The translations under genes and the position numbers were made by a program. From assembly GCA_934643185.1 (NCBI GenBank), contig CAKUBN010000001.1, positions 1 to 64,000 of the forward strand: a DNA stretch of 64,000 bases, given 5' to 3'. Below, piece after piece: positions 36,352 to 44,526 of this stretch; the first letter of the stretch is position 1, and every line of letters begins with the position of its first letter. Under the pieces are notes generated by a model. That model worked only from the letters and a program-made list of their open reading frames with translations. It had not been told where the DNA came from and made no database searches. The DNA comes from an uncultured Eubacteriales bacterium (GTDB lineage Bacteria > Bacillota > Clostridia > Oscillospirales > Acutalibacteraceae).

Positions 36352-36380
36352 ATTCTACCACAAGTTTTCCGCATAATCAA
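36352..36380 (-). promoter_or_regulatory. Promoter of pckG
   Basis: On the minus strand TTGATT (36380-36375) and TAGAAT (36357-36352) are 17 bp apart, about 60 bp before the start codon. Confidence 0.6.
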
Positions 36381-36462
36381 TTACAAAATCATGAATTACC
36401 CCCATCTTTTTTCGATATAGCGGTATTGATTTAGCGCATATCAGCGGAATTTGCGGAATTTT

Positions 36463-36966
36463 TTAATAATCGAGCTGCAAAAGCGTTACGCGCCCGTTTC
36501 GGCGGGTTGCGTCCAAGTCGATCAGGCGCTGGTTGCGGCTGCCGCGAAAGAGCAGCTCGAGGTCGCGTTCCTTTTCGATGTACGGTCCGTCCACCAAAAC
36601 GTCGCACGCATTTAGAAGTGCATCCACGTCGGGGTCGTGCATAGAGACAAGCTGCTCATACGTCCAACCGGAGTAGGCGGTGACGTCCTTATGCAGGGCA
36701 TGCACCTGGTTTGCAAGCGCCAAAAGCGGCTTTGGCTGACAGAACGGCTCGCCGCCCGAAAACGTGATGCCGCGCAGCAGCGGGTTCTTTTTAAACATGT
36801 CAAAGATGACATCGGTATCCTCCACCCTGCCGCCTGCAAAATCGTGCGTTTGGGGATTGTGGCACCCGGGGCAATGGTGCGGGCAGCCTTGTGTGAACAC
36901 GGTGAGCCGGATGCCGCGCCCGTCCACGATGGAATCGTTTACGATGCCGGAAATGCGGAGTTCCAT
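36463..36966 (-). CDS. nrdG: Anaerobic ribonucleotide reductase-activating protein
   Basis: A 167-residue radical SAM enzyme that puts the glycyl radical on NrdD. The CxxxCxxC cluster motif is in TQGCPHHCPGCHNPQTHDF near residues 26-44. GITFSGGEPFCQPKPLL carries the GGE SAM-binding motif. Its start is 11 bases after the stop of the 53-residue tail gene and has only a weak ribosome site, so translation may depend on coupling. It ends the nrdD, tail gene, nrdG run on the minus strand. Confidence 0.93.
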   Translation of the reverse strand: MELRISGIVNDSIVDGRGIRLTVFTQGCPHHCPGCHNPQTHDFAGGRVEDTDVIFDMFKKNPLLRGITFSGGEPFCQPKPLLALANQVHALHKDVTAYSGWTYEQLVSMHDPDVDALLNACDVLVDGPYIEKERDLELLFRGSRNQRLIDLDATRRNGRVTLLQLDY

Positions 36967-36977
36967 TTTATCACGCT

Positions 36978-37139
36978 TTACAAGCTGTGCTTTACGCGGT
37001 CGCGCTCTTCGGCGCGCTTTGCGTCGTTCCAACGGTCGGTGGTGCCGACAAGGTAGCCTGTGATGCGGCGGATGCGGTCGAACCCGCGGCCTTCGCCGAC
37101 GATGATGGTTTTTGTATTTTTCTGCGTTTTGGGTGACAT
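36978..37139 (-). CDS. Separate glycyl-radical tail of class III ribonucleotide reductase
   Basis: A 53-residue protein, MSPKTQKNTK then TIIVGEGRGFDRIRR and RITGYLVGTTDRWNDAKRA, ending EERDRVKHSL. In ordinary NrdD proteins the RxTGYL...RWNxxKxAEExxRVKH stretch is the very C-terminal end, after the zinc site, and its Gly in TGYL/CGYL is the radical site. Here it is its own reading frame behind a GAGGCAG site, between nrdD and nrdG. The neighbouring nrdD stops after the zinc site and lacks this end. It would have to join the NrdD body as a separate chain; this is inference. Confidence 0.85.
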   Translation of the reverse strand: MSPKTQKNTKTIIVGEGRGFDRIRRITGYLVGTTDRWNDAKRAEERDRVKHSL

Positions 37140-37199
37140 GATAACTGCCTCGATTCTTTTTATAAATACATTTTTACATTTTGACTTTTATTTAATTCT

Positions 37200-37394
37200 A
37201 AAGGCTCGTTGAACTCGCCTTTCAAGAAACCCCTTGATAGGGTTTCTTGCGGCGGAATAGTCCACTGGACTATTCCGCCTATCTTCCTGATCTTTGGGTA
37301 GGCAAAAAGATTTCGCCATTTGCGAATGGCGACTCGGGGCTTCGCCCCAAGGCCCCACGACCTTTTTGGAAAAAGGTCGATCAAAAACTTTTAA
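37200..37394. repeat. Structured intergenic repeat, copy B
   Basis: Same orientation and spacing as copy A: H1 AAAGGC/GCCTTT (37200-37222), H2 AAGAAACCC/GGGTTTCTT (37224-37248), H3 GGCGGAATAGTCC/GGACTATTCCGCC (37251-37279), linker, H4 CGCCATTTGCGAATGGCG (37314-37331), H5 GGGGC/GCCCC (37336-37348), H6 CGACC-T5/A5-GGTCG (37358-37379), and end box GATCAAAAACTTTTAA (37379-37394). It starts 23 bases after the nrdD stop and separates nrdD from its tail gene. From H3 to the end it is collinear with copy A base for base in length. Confidence 0.87.
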
Positions 37395-37417
37395 GTGTCG
37401 GTGACGAAAGCTTTGAT

Positions 37418-39715
37418 TTAATGTATCAAATGCGAATAATCCGGGACGTCGTGGTAGCGCTTTTTCAGCTCCAGAAGCTTTTCAAGCGGTACGCCCTCGC
37501 CCTCTCTTCTGCCGCACCTTGGGCACACTTCGTCGATGATGCCGTTATACCCGCACACGGGGTCCCGGTCTACGGGGTGATTCACCGAGCCGTAGCCGAT
37601 GCCCATTTCCTTCATGCAGCGCACGACGCTTTCAAACGCGTCGATATTTTTGCACGTATCGCCGTCGAGCTCCACGTAGCTGATATGGCCGGCGTTCGTA
37701 AGCGCGTGGAACGGGGCTTCTCTGCGCATTTTTTCGTAGGCGCTGATGGGGTAGTACACCGGCACGTGGAACGAGTTTGTGTAATATTCTCTATCCGTAA
37801 CACCGGGAATTTTGCCGTATTTCTTTTGGTCTATGCGCACAAATCTACCGGAAAGACCCTCTGCGGGTGTTGCAAGCAAAGTGAAGTTGAGGCCGGTCTC
37901 TTTACTTTTTTTGTCCATTTTCTCCCGCATATGTGAGATGATCTCAAGCCCCAGCTTCCAGCTTTCTTCGCTTTCGCCGTGGTGCTTGCCGGTGAGGGCT
38001 TTCAGCGTTTCGGCGAGCCCGATGAAGCCGACGCTCAGCGTGCCGTGTTTCAGAACCTCGGCGACGGAATCGTTGTGGTCGAGCTTTTCGGAATCGATCC
38101 ACACGCCCTGACCCATGAGGAACGGATAATTATACACTTTTTTGCTGCACTGGATCTTGAAGCGGTGCAGAAGCTGTTCTTCCACAAGCGCGATTCTTTC
38201 ATCGAGCAGCTTGTAGAACTTCTTCATATCGCCCTTGGCTTCAATGCCGATGCGCGGCAGGTTGATGGACGTGAAGCTCAAATTGCCTCTGCCGCAGGTA
38301 ACTTCCTTGGTGTTATCGAACACGTTGCCCATGACGCGCGTGCGGCAGCCCATGTAGGCCACCTCGGTGTTGTAATCACCGGGCTTATAGTATTGCAGGT
38401 TGAACGGGGCATCCAAAAAGCTGAAATTCGGGAACAGGCGCTTTGCGGAGCAGCGCAGCGCGTGGCGGAACAGGTCGTAGTTGGGATCACCCTCGTTGTA
38501 ATTGACGCCCTCCTTGACCTTGAAGATCTGCACGGGAAAAATGGGCGTTTCGCCGTCGCCGAGGCCCGCTTCCGTTGCGCGGAGCAGGTTGTGCACGGCC
38601 ATTCTGCCCTCCGGCGACGTATCGGTGCCATAGTTTAAGGAGCTGAACGGCACCTGTGCGCCGGCGCGGGAATTCATAGTATTTAAATTGTGGACAAGCG
38701 CTTCCATGGCCTGATATGTGGCGTTATCCGTTTCTTTATAGGCGGTTTTGGCAGCGTATTCCGCGGCGGCGCGGGCGGCGTCGCCGGTGATGATCTGGAA
38801 GCCGTTTTCTGCCTGGTGGCGCGGCAGAAATGCGCGCAGCTTTTCGGCATACGCTTCCGCGGCGTGCATGGTGACATCGGTGCCGAGCGCTTCCTTGATG
38901 GCGGCTGTCAGCGCGGCGGCATCGGAGGCGCTCATGTCGAACCGCACCTCGATATACTGCGCAAGCGCGCGGAAATACTGCTTGCGGTACGTTTTCTTCA
39001 CGCCCTCCGCCATGGCATAGTCGAAGTTCGGCACGCTCTGGCCGCCGTGCATCTCGTTTTGGTTCGCCTGAATGGCGATGCACGCGAGCGCGGCGTAGCT
39101 GCGGATGTCGTTCGGCTCTCTCAAATAGCCGTGACCCGTGGAAAAGCCGTCGTGAAACAGCTTTAAAAGGTCGATCTGGCAGCACGTTTCGGTGAGGGCG
39201 TAAAAATCCTTATCGTGAATGTGGATGTCGCCGTCCGCGTGGGCCTTGGCGATCTCCGGCGGGATGACGTATTTATCGTAAAACGCCTTGGCGCTTTCGG
39301 AGCCGTATTTCAGCATGGTGCCCATGGCGGTATCGGCGTTGATATTCGCGTTTTCGCGTTTCAGGTCGTCTTCTTCGGACGGGCGGAACGTGAGGTTTTC
39401 AAAAATTTTCACGAGTTCGTCGTCCATTTCGCGCAGGTGCTCATGCTCCGCGCGGTAGTTGATGTAGGCGTTCGCCGTTTTGGCGTAATCGGCAGCGAGG
39501 AGCTTCTCCTCCACCACGCTCTGGATTTTCTGCGCCGTGGGCGTGCCCGGCAGCTTTTCGAGCGCTGTAAGCACCTCTTCGGTCAATGCGTTCAGGTCGG
39601 CGTCGCTCATACGCTCTGCGGCGATCCTTGTATTGGCCTTAAAAATGGCGCTTCGTATTTTCCGCGCATCGAACGACACCTTGTCCCCGCTGCGCTTGAC
39701 GATATATCGAATCAT
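37418..39715 (-). CDS. nrdD: Anaerobic ribonucleoside-triphosphate reductase, body lacking glycyl-radical tail
   Basis: A 765-residue class III enzyme reducing ribonucleotides without oxygen. The N-terminal ATP-cone (RYIVKRSGDKVSFDARKI) is followed by the barrel with NQNEMHGGQSVPNFD and NTMNSRAGAQVPFSSLNYG. The finger-loop Cys lies in AYMGCRTRVMGNV. The zinc site is PVCGYNGIIDEVCPRCG near residues 726-742. After it the protein ends with VPLEKLLELKKRYHDVPDYSHLIH instead of the RxTGYL radical segment. That segment is encoded in the next gene downstream. The ATG at 39715 follows GGGAAG. Confidence 0.93.
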   Translation of the reverse strand: MIRYIVKRSGDKVSFDARKIRSAIFKANTRIAAERMSDADLNALTEEVLTALEKLPGTPTAQKIQSVVEEKLLAADYAKTANAYINYRAEHEHLREMDDELVKIFENLTFRPSEEDDLKRENANINADTAMGTMLKYGSESAKAFYDKYVIPPEIAKAHADGDIHIHDKDFYALTETCCQIDLLKLFHDGFSTGHGYLREPNDIRSYAALACIAIQANQNEMHGGQSVPNFDYAMAEGVKKTYRKQYFRALAQYIEVRFDMSASDAAALTAAIKEALGTDVTMHAAEAYAEKLRAFLPRHQAENGFQIITGDAARAAAEYAAKTAYKETDNATYQAMEALVHNLNTMNSRAGAQVPFSSLNYGTDTSPEGRMAVHNLLRATEAGLGDGETPIFPVQIFKVKEGVNYNEGDPNYDLFRHALRCSAKRLFPNFSFLDAPFNLQYYKPGDYNTEVAYMGCRTRVMGNVFDNTKEVTCGRGNLSFTSINLPRIGIEAKGDMKKFYKLLDERIALVEEQLLHRFKIQCSKKVYNYPFLMGQGVWIDSEKLDHNDSVAEVLKHGTLSVGFIGLAETLKALTGKHHGESEESWKLGLEIISHMREKMDKKSKETGLNFTLLATPAEGLSGRFVRIDQKKYGKIPGVTDREYYTNSFHVPVYYPISAYEKMRREAPFHALTNAGHISYVELDGDTCKNIDAFESVVRCMKEMGIGYGSVNHPVDRDPVCGYNGIIDEVCPRCGRREGEGVPLEKLLELKKRYHDVPDYSHLIH

Positions 39716-39789
39716 ACGTTTAACTTCCCTTTCCGTTTCTCCCCGGCGCAAAGCCCCAAAGGTTCGGCTCTGCGCTTTCTGTACTTTCG

Positions 39790-39886
39790 ATTATAGGCGC
39801 TTTTCCTATACATGTCAAGGGCATTATATAGGGTAAAAACACTATATATAGTGTGCGGTTTACATAATAATAACAAAATATACCGT
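39790..39886 (-). promoter_or_regulatory. nrd promoter region with NrdR boxes
   Basis: A consensus-grade promoter for nrdD on minus: TTGACA (39818-39813), 17 bp, TATAAT (39795-39790). ACACTATATATAGTGT at 39839-39854 is a perfect NrdR-box palindrome. A weaker 16-bp match starts exactly 32 bp away (39871-39886), the usual phasing of paired NrdR boxes. A second TATAAT (39828-39823) would put its -35 inside the perfect box. Repression of nrdD by NrdR-ATP is inferred. Confidence 0.75.
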
Positions 39887-39923
39887 GCGTCATAGAAGCG
39901 GTTCTCTCCATAACGCACGGTAT
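39880..39923 (-). terminator. Inverted repeat after the pentapeptide gene
   Basis: TATACCGTGCGT near 39880-39891 pairs with ACGCACGGTATA near 39912-39923. On minus it is followed by an ATTTTGTT run, so it may end the aspS-pentapeptide transcript. The flank 39924-40075 contains further short dyads (GCGGTT/AACCGC near 40025) and no supported gene. Confidence 0.5.
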
Positions 39924-40075
39924 AACTTGTGGTTTCATGCCGTTTTTTCGCGGTTTTTGGGGTACATTTCGGCGTAGTTTCACACCGTCTATACCCATTT
40001 ATAAGTCCTATGCATGCCATACGGCGGTTGACAAAATAAACCGCGTTTTTCGCGAAATTTTTTTGCCGGGATTTT

Positions 40076-40681
40076 TCAATTTACGACGGCGCCGAGCAGG
40101 CCTGCAAGATACACGGCGCCTTCTAAATCGATCTTCGTTTTCTGCATTTTCGCAAAGCGGATATCCGTGCGCGAAAATTTGGCGCGGCGCAGGTCGCAGT
40201 CTTTCATCTGCGCGTTGCGGAACACGGCTTCGGTGAGGTCGCAGCCGGAAAGGTCGGCTTTTTCGAGGTCCGCTTCCGCAAAGCTTGTGCCGCGCAGGCT
40301 GATGCCGGAAAAGTCCTGCTTTTTTAAAAAACAGCTATCGAGCACGCAGTATTCGAGCGTGCCGCCGCGCACGGTCCAACCGGTGAGATCTGCCCCGGAA
40401 AACGAGCAGCCCGAGACGCGGCAATTCTCAAACGCGGTGACGAATAAGCTTGCGCCCGAAAACGTGCAGTTTTCAAACGAACAGCCGCGCGCCAAAACGT
40501 CGTTTAAGCGGGCAAAATCGAACGCACACGCGGAAAAACGGCATTTTTCGAGCAAAGCGCCGGAAAACACCGCGCCGCGCAGGTCGCAATTTTCAAACGT
40601 ATAGCCGCGCAGCTCGGCGTCCGTAAAATCGGTATCGCCGAGCCGCTCGTTTTTATACGTTATCTGTGCTGGGGAGAACAT
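40076..40681 (-). CDS. Pentapeptide-repeat protein
   Basis: A 201-residue protein made almost wholly of pentapeptide repeats of the A(D/N/S)LxX and xxF/CxX kind (FENCDLRGAVFSGALLEKC, FSGADLTGWTVRGG, FAEADLEKADLSGCDLTEA). These fold into a right-handed square beta-helix. Cys is unusually frequent in the repeats. The size and composition are like Qnr/McbG-type gyrase-protecting proteins, but no loop diagnostic of Qnr could be checked. Its ATG overlaps the aspS stop by one base, so it is translated with aspS. Confidence 0.88.
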   Translation of the reverse strand: MFSPAQITYKNERLGDTDFTDAELRGYTFENCDLRGAVFSGALLEKCRFSACAFDFARLNDVLARGCSFENCTFSGASLFVTAFENCRVSGCSFSGADLTGWTVRGGTLEYCVLDSCFLKKQDFSGISLRGTSFAEADLEKADLSGCDLTEAVFRNAQMKDCDLRRAKFSRTDIRFAKMQKTKIDLEGAVYLAGLLGAVVN

Positions 40682-42462
40682 TACTCTTCTTCCGTCACGG
40701 CGATGTGCAGCTCTTTGAGCTGTGCTTCCGTAACGGCAGACGGTGCATCCATCATGACATCCTGTGCGCTCTTGTTCATCGGGAACGCGATGACCTCACG
40801 GATGGACTCTTCGCCGGAGAGCAGCATGACCATGCGGTCTACGCCCGGGGCAATGCCGGCGTGCGGCGGCGCACCGTAGCAGAATGCGTTGTACATGGCC
40901 GGGAACTTTGCCTTGACGTCGTCCTCGCCGAGGCGTACCATTTCGAACGCCTTGACCATGATCTCCGGGTCGTGGTTACGCACAGCGCCGGAGGAGAGCT
41001 CTACGCCGTTGCAGACGAGGTCGTACTGGTCTGCCAGAATGTCGAGCGGGTCGATCTCGCCGCGCTCGGCCTTGAGCAGCGTTTCCATGCCGCCGGAGGG
41101 CATGGAGAACGGGTTGTGGCAGAACTCCAGCTCGCCGGATTCCTCGCCGATCTCGTACATCGGGAAATCGACGATCCAGCAGAACTCATAGCGCTCTTTA
41201 TCCATATGGCCCTCGCACGCTGCGCCGAGCATACGGCGCATGACGCCTGCGGTCTTCTGGGCTTCCTCGCGCTTGCCTGCGGAGAGGAACACGAGTGTAT
41301 TCGGCTCGAGGGACAGCGCGGATTTGACGGCTTCCACGGTCTTTTCATCCGCATTGATGAACTTTGCGATGCCGCCGGCAATGGCGCCGGACTCGTCGAC
41401 CTTGAACCAATACGGCTTCTGGCCGGCCTGCACCTCTACGTCTGCGCAGAGCTTATCGACCGCCTTGCGGGCGAGCTTGCAGTTGGAGACCGGGACAGCC
41501 TTGACGATGTTGTTTTCAAACGGGCCGAAGCCGCAGCCTGCAAGAATATCCGTGACATCCTTGACGCGCAGGTCGATGCGCAGGTCGGGCTTATCGGAGC
41601 CGAACTCCTCCATAGCCTGACGGTACGGGATGCGGGCAAACGGCGCGGAGGACGCAATATCATACGTGCCGTACTTTGCAAAGATCGGCGGGAGAACGTC
41701 TTCGATGACGGCGAAAACGTCTTCCTGCGAGGCGAACGCCATTTCCATATCCATCTGGTAGAATTCGCCCGGGGAACGGTCGCCGCGCGCGTCCTCATCG
41801 CGGAAGCACGGTGCGATCTGGAAGTAGCGGTCAAAGCCCGCAGTCATCAAAAGCTGCTTAAACTGCTGCGGGGCCTGCGGCAGGGCGTAGAACTTGCCCG
41901 GGTGCTTACGGGCGGGGACGAGATAATCGCGCGCGCCCTCCGGCGAGGAAGCCGTGAGGATCGGCGTGGTGATCTCTAAAAAGCCGTGCTCTGTCATAGC
42001 GCTGCGCAGTGCGGAAACGACGTTGCAGCGCAGAACGATATTGGCCTTTACTTCCGGGTTGCGCAGGTCGAGATAGCGGTATTTGAGGCGCTGGCTCTCA
42101 TCTGCTTCGCGGGAGTGGTTGATCTCAAACGGCAGCTCGTTGTAGCGGCAGCGGCCGAGCACGGTGATCTCCATCGGCGCGATCTCGATGTCGCCGGTGG
42201 GGAGCTTCGGGTTTTTGCTGGTGCGCTCGCGCACGACGCCCGTGACGGAAATGGTGGATTCCTTATTGAGGGGCTTTACGATGTTCATCATCTCTTCGTT
42301 TTCGATGACGACCTGCGTGGTGCCGTAGAAATCGCGCAGCACCAAAAACGCAAAGTTATTGCCGACTTCGCGGATGTTCTCCATCCAGCCGACCAAGGTG
42401 ACGGTCTCGCCCGCATTTGCAAGGCGGAGCTCACCGCAGGTATGGGTTCTCGATTGTGTCAT
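40681..42462 (-). CDS. aspS: Aspartyl-tRNA synthetase
   Basis: A 593-residue class II synthetase of bacterial type. The N-terminal anticodon-binding OB fold begins RTHTCGELRLANAGETVTLV. Motif 2 is in FRDEDARGDRSPGEFYQMDM. The GAD insertion domain follows, then motif 3 with APPHAGIAPGVDRMVMLLSG. The length matches the discriminating or non-discriminating bacterial enzyme of about 590 residues. It follows hisS by 32 bases under one T-box. Confidence 0.97.
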   Translation of the reverse strand: MTQSRTHTCGELRLANAGETVTLVGWMENIREVGNNFAFLVLRDFYGTTQVVIENEEMMNIVKPLNKESTISVTGVVRERTSKNPKLPTGDIEIAPMEITVLGRCRYNELPFEINHSREADESQRLKYRYLDLRNPEVKANIVLRCNVVSALRSAMTEHGFLEITTPILTASSPEGARDYLVPARKHPGKFYALPQAPQQFKQLLMTAGFDRYFQIAPCFRDEDARGDRSPGEFYQMDMEMAFASQEDVFAVIEDVLPPIFAKYGTYDIASSAPFARIPYRQAMEEFGSDKPDLRIDLRVKDVTDILAGCGFGPFENNIVKAVPVSNCKLARKAVDKLCADVEVQAGQKPYWFKVDESGAIAGGIAKFINADEKTVEAVKSALSLEPNTLVFLSAGKREEAQKTAGVMRRMLGAACEGHMDKERYEFCWIVDFPMYEIGEESGELEFCHNPFSMPSGGMETLLKAERGEIDPLDILADQYDLVCNGVELSSGAVRNHDPEIMVKAFEMVRLGEDDVKAKFPAMYNAFCYGAPPHAGIAPGVDRMVMLLSGEESIREVIAFPMNKSAQDVMMDAPSAVTEAQLKELHIAVTEEE

Positions 42463-42494
42463 GGTTTATTTCCTCTTTCGTTTAGTATAACGCA

Positions 42495-43793
42495 TTAAAA
42501 TGTGATGGGCATGGCGTCTTCCTGCTCGGTGACGGCCGTGATGTACGTATCGACAAAGTCGTCGTTGAGGGAGATCTTTTTCTTTTCACCCGTCTTCATA
42601 TTTTTGAGCACGGCTTTGCCGCTTGCGATCTCATCGTCGCCGAGGACGATGCTGTACTGCGCGCCGATCTTATCCGCGTACTTCATCTGGGCTTTCAGGC
42701 CGCGCGCGCACAGGTCGCAGTCTGCCGCGATGCCGCAGCTGTGCATTTTTTCGGTGAGCTGGAACGCTTTCATCTGCGCCGCTTCGCCCAAGGATGCGAT
42801 GTAGATCTCGCACTTTGAGTCCTGTCCGAAGTCTGCGCCCATTTCGTTCATCGCCATTAAGATGCGGTCAAGGCCGAGGCCGAAGCCGAGCGCCGGTGTG
42901 GGCTTGCCGCCGACTTCCTCCACGAGGCCGTCGTAGCGTCCGCCGCCGCCGAGCGCGAAACCAAAGCGCTTCGAGGGGAACTCAAACACGGTGCGGGTGT
43001 AGTAATCGAGGCCGCGGACAAGGCCGGGATCGATGGAAAACGGAATATCGATCGATTTCAGCAGCGTCTGCACCTTTTCAAAGTGCGCACGGCAGTCGTC
43101 GCAGAGGTAATCCGTGATCTTCGGCGCGCCCTTGGCGATCTCGCCGCAGACGGGGCTTTTGCAGTCCAGAATACGCATGGGGTTGCGCTCCAGACGGGAG
43201 TTGCAGGTTTCGCAGAGCTGATCCTTATAGCCTTCAAAGTAATTTCTCAGCGCTTTTCTGTACTCTGCACGGCAGGTGGGGCAGCCGATGGAGTTGATGG
43301 AGACCTCGATGTCATCGGCAAGGCCGAGACGATTAAAAATGGACATGGCCATAGCGATGACCTGTGCGTCCGCCGCCGGTTCTGCGGTGCCGAACATCTC
43401 CACGCCGAACTGATGCAGCTCGCGCAGACGGCCTGCCTGCGGCTTTTCGTAGCGGTAGCAGGAGGTCTTATAGTAGAGCTTTACCGGGTAACCGCCGTTA
43501 TATAGGCCGTTTTCCAGCATGGCGCGCACGGCGCCCGCCGTGCCCTCCGGGCGCAGCGTAATGGAGCGGCCGCCCTTATCTTCAAACGTGTACATCTGCT
43601 TTTCCACCACATCGGTGGTGTCGCCGACGGAGCGCAGGAAGAGCTCGGTGTGCTCAAACACCGGGGTGCGGATCTCGGAAAAACCGTTCAGTTCCGCTTC
43701 ATCCGTCATAACGGCTTCCACAAGCGACCATTTTTCGGATTCGCCCGGAATGATATCCACGGTGCCCTTAGGCGCTTTTGTGATCAATTCCAT
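42495..43793 (-). CDS. hisS: Histidyl-tRNA synthetase
   Basis: A 432-residue class II synthetase. KAPKGTVDIIPGESEKW opens the catalytic domain. Motif 2 is YYKTSCYRYEKPQAGRLREL with REFHQFG-like LHQFGVEMFG. The His-specific loop LVRGLDYYTRTVFEF and motif 3 ALGFGLGLDRILMAM are present. A Cys-rich segment (CPTCRAEYRKALRNYF, CETC, CDDC) sits in the insertion, as in several clostridial HisRS. The C-terminal anticodon domain follows. It is the first gene after the T-box leader. Confidence 0.97.
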   Translation of the reverse strand: MELITKAPKGTVDIIPGESEKWSLVEAVMTDEAELNGFSEIRTPVFEHTELFLRSVGDTTDVVEKQMYTFEDKGGRSITLRPEGTAGAVRAMLENGLYNGGYPVKLYYKTSCYRYEKPQAGRLRELHQFGVEMFGTAEPAADAQVIAMAMSIFNRLGLADDIEVSINSIGCPTCRAEYRKALRNYFEGYKDQLCETCNSRLERNPMRILDCKSPVCGEIAKGAPKITDYLCDDCRAHFEKVQTLLKSIDIPFSIDPGLVRGLDYYTRTVFEFPSKRFGFALGGGGRYDGLVEEVGGKPTPALGFGLGLDRILMAMNEMGADFGQDSKCEIYIASLGEAAQMKAFQLTEKMHSCGIAADCDLCARGLKAQMKYADKIGAQYSIVLGDDEIASGKAVLKNMKTGEKKKISLNDDFVDTYITAVTEQEDAMPITF

Positions 43794-43820
43794 AAAATAT
43801 CCCTCTCATTCATGAAAAAT

Positions 43821-44053
43821 AAAAAAACCCTTACCCAAAACGGATAAGGGACGAAACAGGTTCGTGGTGCCACCCTTTTTCGGGAGAAAAAGCGAAAGCT
43901 TTCCCTCCCCTTTCTTTCCTTAACGCGGAAAACGCACTTTCGTGCGGCTCACGGGTGTCTTTCTCTGCCGGATGCACGCGCCGCTCTCAGCATTTGCGGC
44001 GCTCTCTGTTTTGTGCCCCATGGCAGATACTCTTCCCGGTCAATGCCGGTGTA
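43821..44053 (-). ncRNA. T-box riboswitch of the hisS-aspS operon
   Basis: On the minus strand the T-box core GGGTGGCACCACGA lies at 43875-43862. The terminator CCCTTATCC/GGGTAAGGG (43850-43828) and a T-run (43827-43821) come next, before hisS. Stem I begins near 44053 with GGGAAGAGTAT, followed by CTGCC pairing with GGCAG. The 3' side of the specifier loop reads AGACACCCG: it contains CAC (His, 43957-43955) and, overlapping it, GAC (Asp, 43959-43957). Uncharged tRNA would stabilise the antiterminator and raise synthetase expression. Confidence 0.9.
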
Positions 44054-44082
44054 TTTTCAAAGCATACGCTTTGGTTTTAAAT

Positions 44083-44481
44083 TTACAGCTTTACAATCTC
44101 GCGCCAATCGAGGTCGCCGCGCTCGAGACCATGGATGAGCACCTCTGCCGTTGCGATGTTCGTCGCCACGGGAATGTTATTCAGGTCGCAGAGACGGAGC
44201 AGGTTTTTATCGTGCGGCTCCAGTGCCTGCTTCTGCATGGGGTCGCGGAAGTACAGCAAAAGGTCGATCTCGTTGCAGGAGATACGCGCCGCAATCTGCT
44301 GATCGCCGCCCTGTGGGCCGCTTAAAAAGCGGTGGACCGAAAGACCGGTTGCTTCCTCTACAAGCTTACCGGTGGTGCCGGTCGCACAGAGATTATGCCG
44401 GCTCAGGATACCGCAGTAAGCGATGCAGAACTGTACCATAAGCTCTTTTTTTGCGTCATGCGCCGTAAGCGCGATATTCAT
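44083..44481 (-). CDS. mgsA: Methylglyoxal synthase
   Basis: A 132-residue enzyme turning dihydroxyacetone phosphate into methylglyoxal, a bypass of lower glycolysis. NIALTAHDAKKELMVQF opens the Rossmann-like fold, ATGTTGKLV binds phosphate, LSGPQGGDQQIAARI carries the catalytic Asp, and LLYFRDPM and PVATNIATAE follow. Length is near the family norm of about 150. GGAGGAA precedes the ATG. It follows minD, an order seen in several Clostridia. Confidence 0.94.
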   Translation of the reverse strand: MNIALTAHDAKKELMVQFCIAYCGILSRHNLCATGTTGKLVEEATGLSVHRFLSGPQGGDQQIAARISCNEIDLLLYFRDPMQKQALEPHDKNLLRLCDLNNIPVATNIATAEVLIHGLERGDLDWREIVKL

Positions 44482-44526
44482 AAAAATTCCTCCCTGTTTA
44501 TAATCATTCGGCCCCTATCCCAAATG

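Noticed and set aside
37418..37520. CGYNG in the NrdD zinc region as a possible glycyl-radical site
   Set aside because: It is the first part of the Cys-rich zinc motif (CGYxG...CPxCG) that precedes the radical segment in ordinary NrdD; the radical-type RxTGYL sequence is in the separate small gene.
39712..40020. Minus-strand frames of 92 and 102 residues between the pentapeptide gene and nrdD
   Set aside because: They cross the nrd promoter, NrdR boxes and an inverted repeat, and have no recognisable protein pattern.
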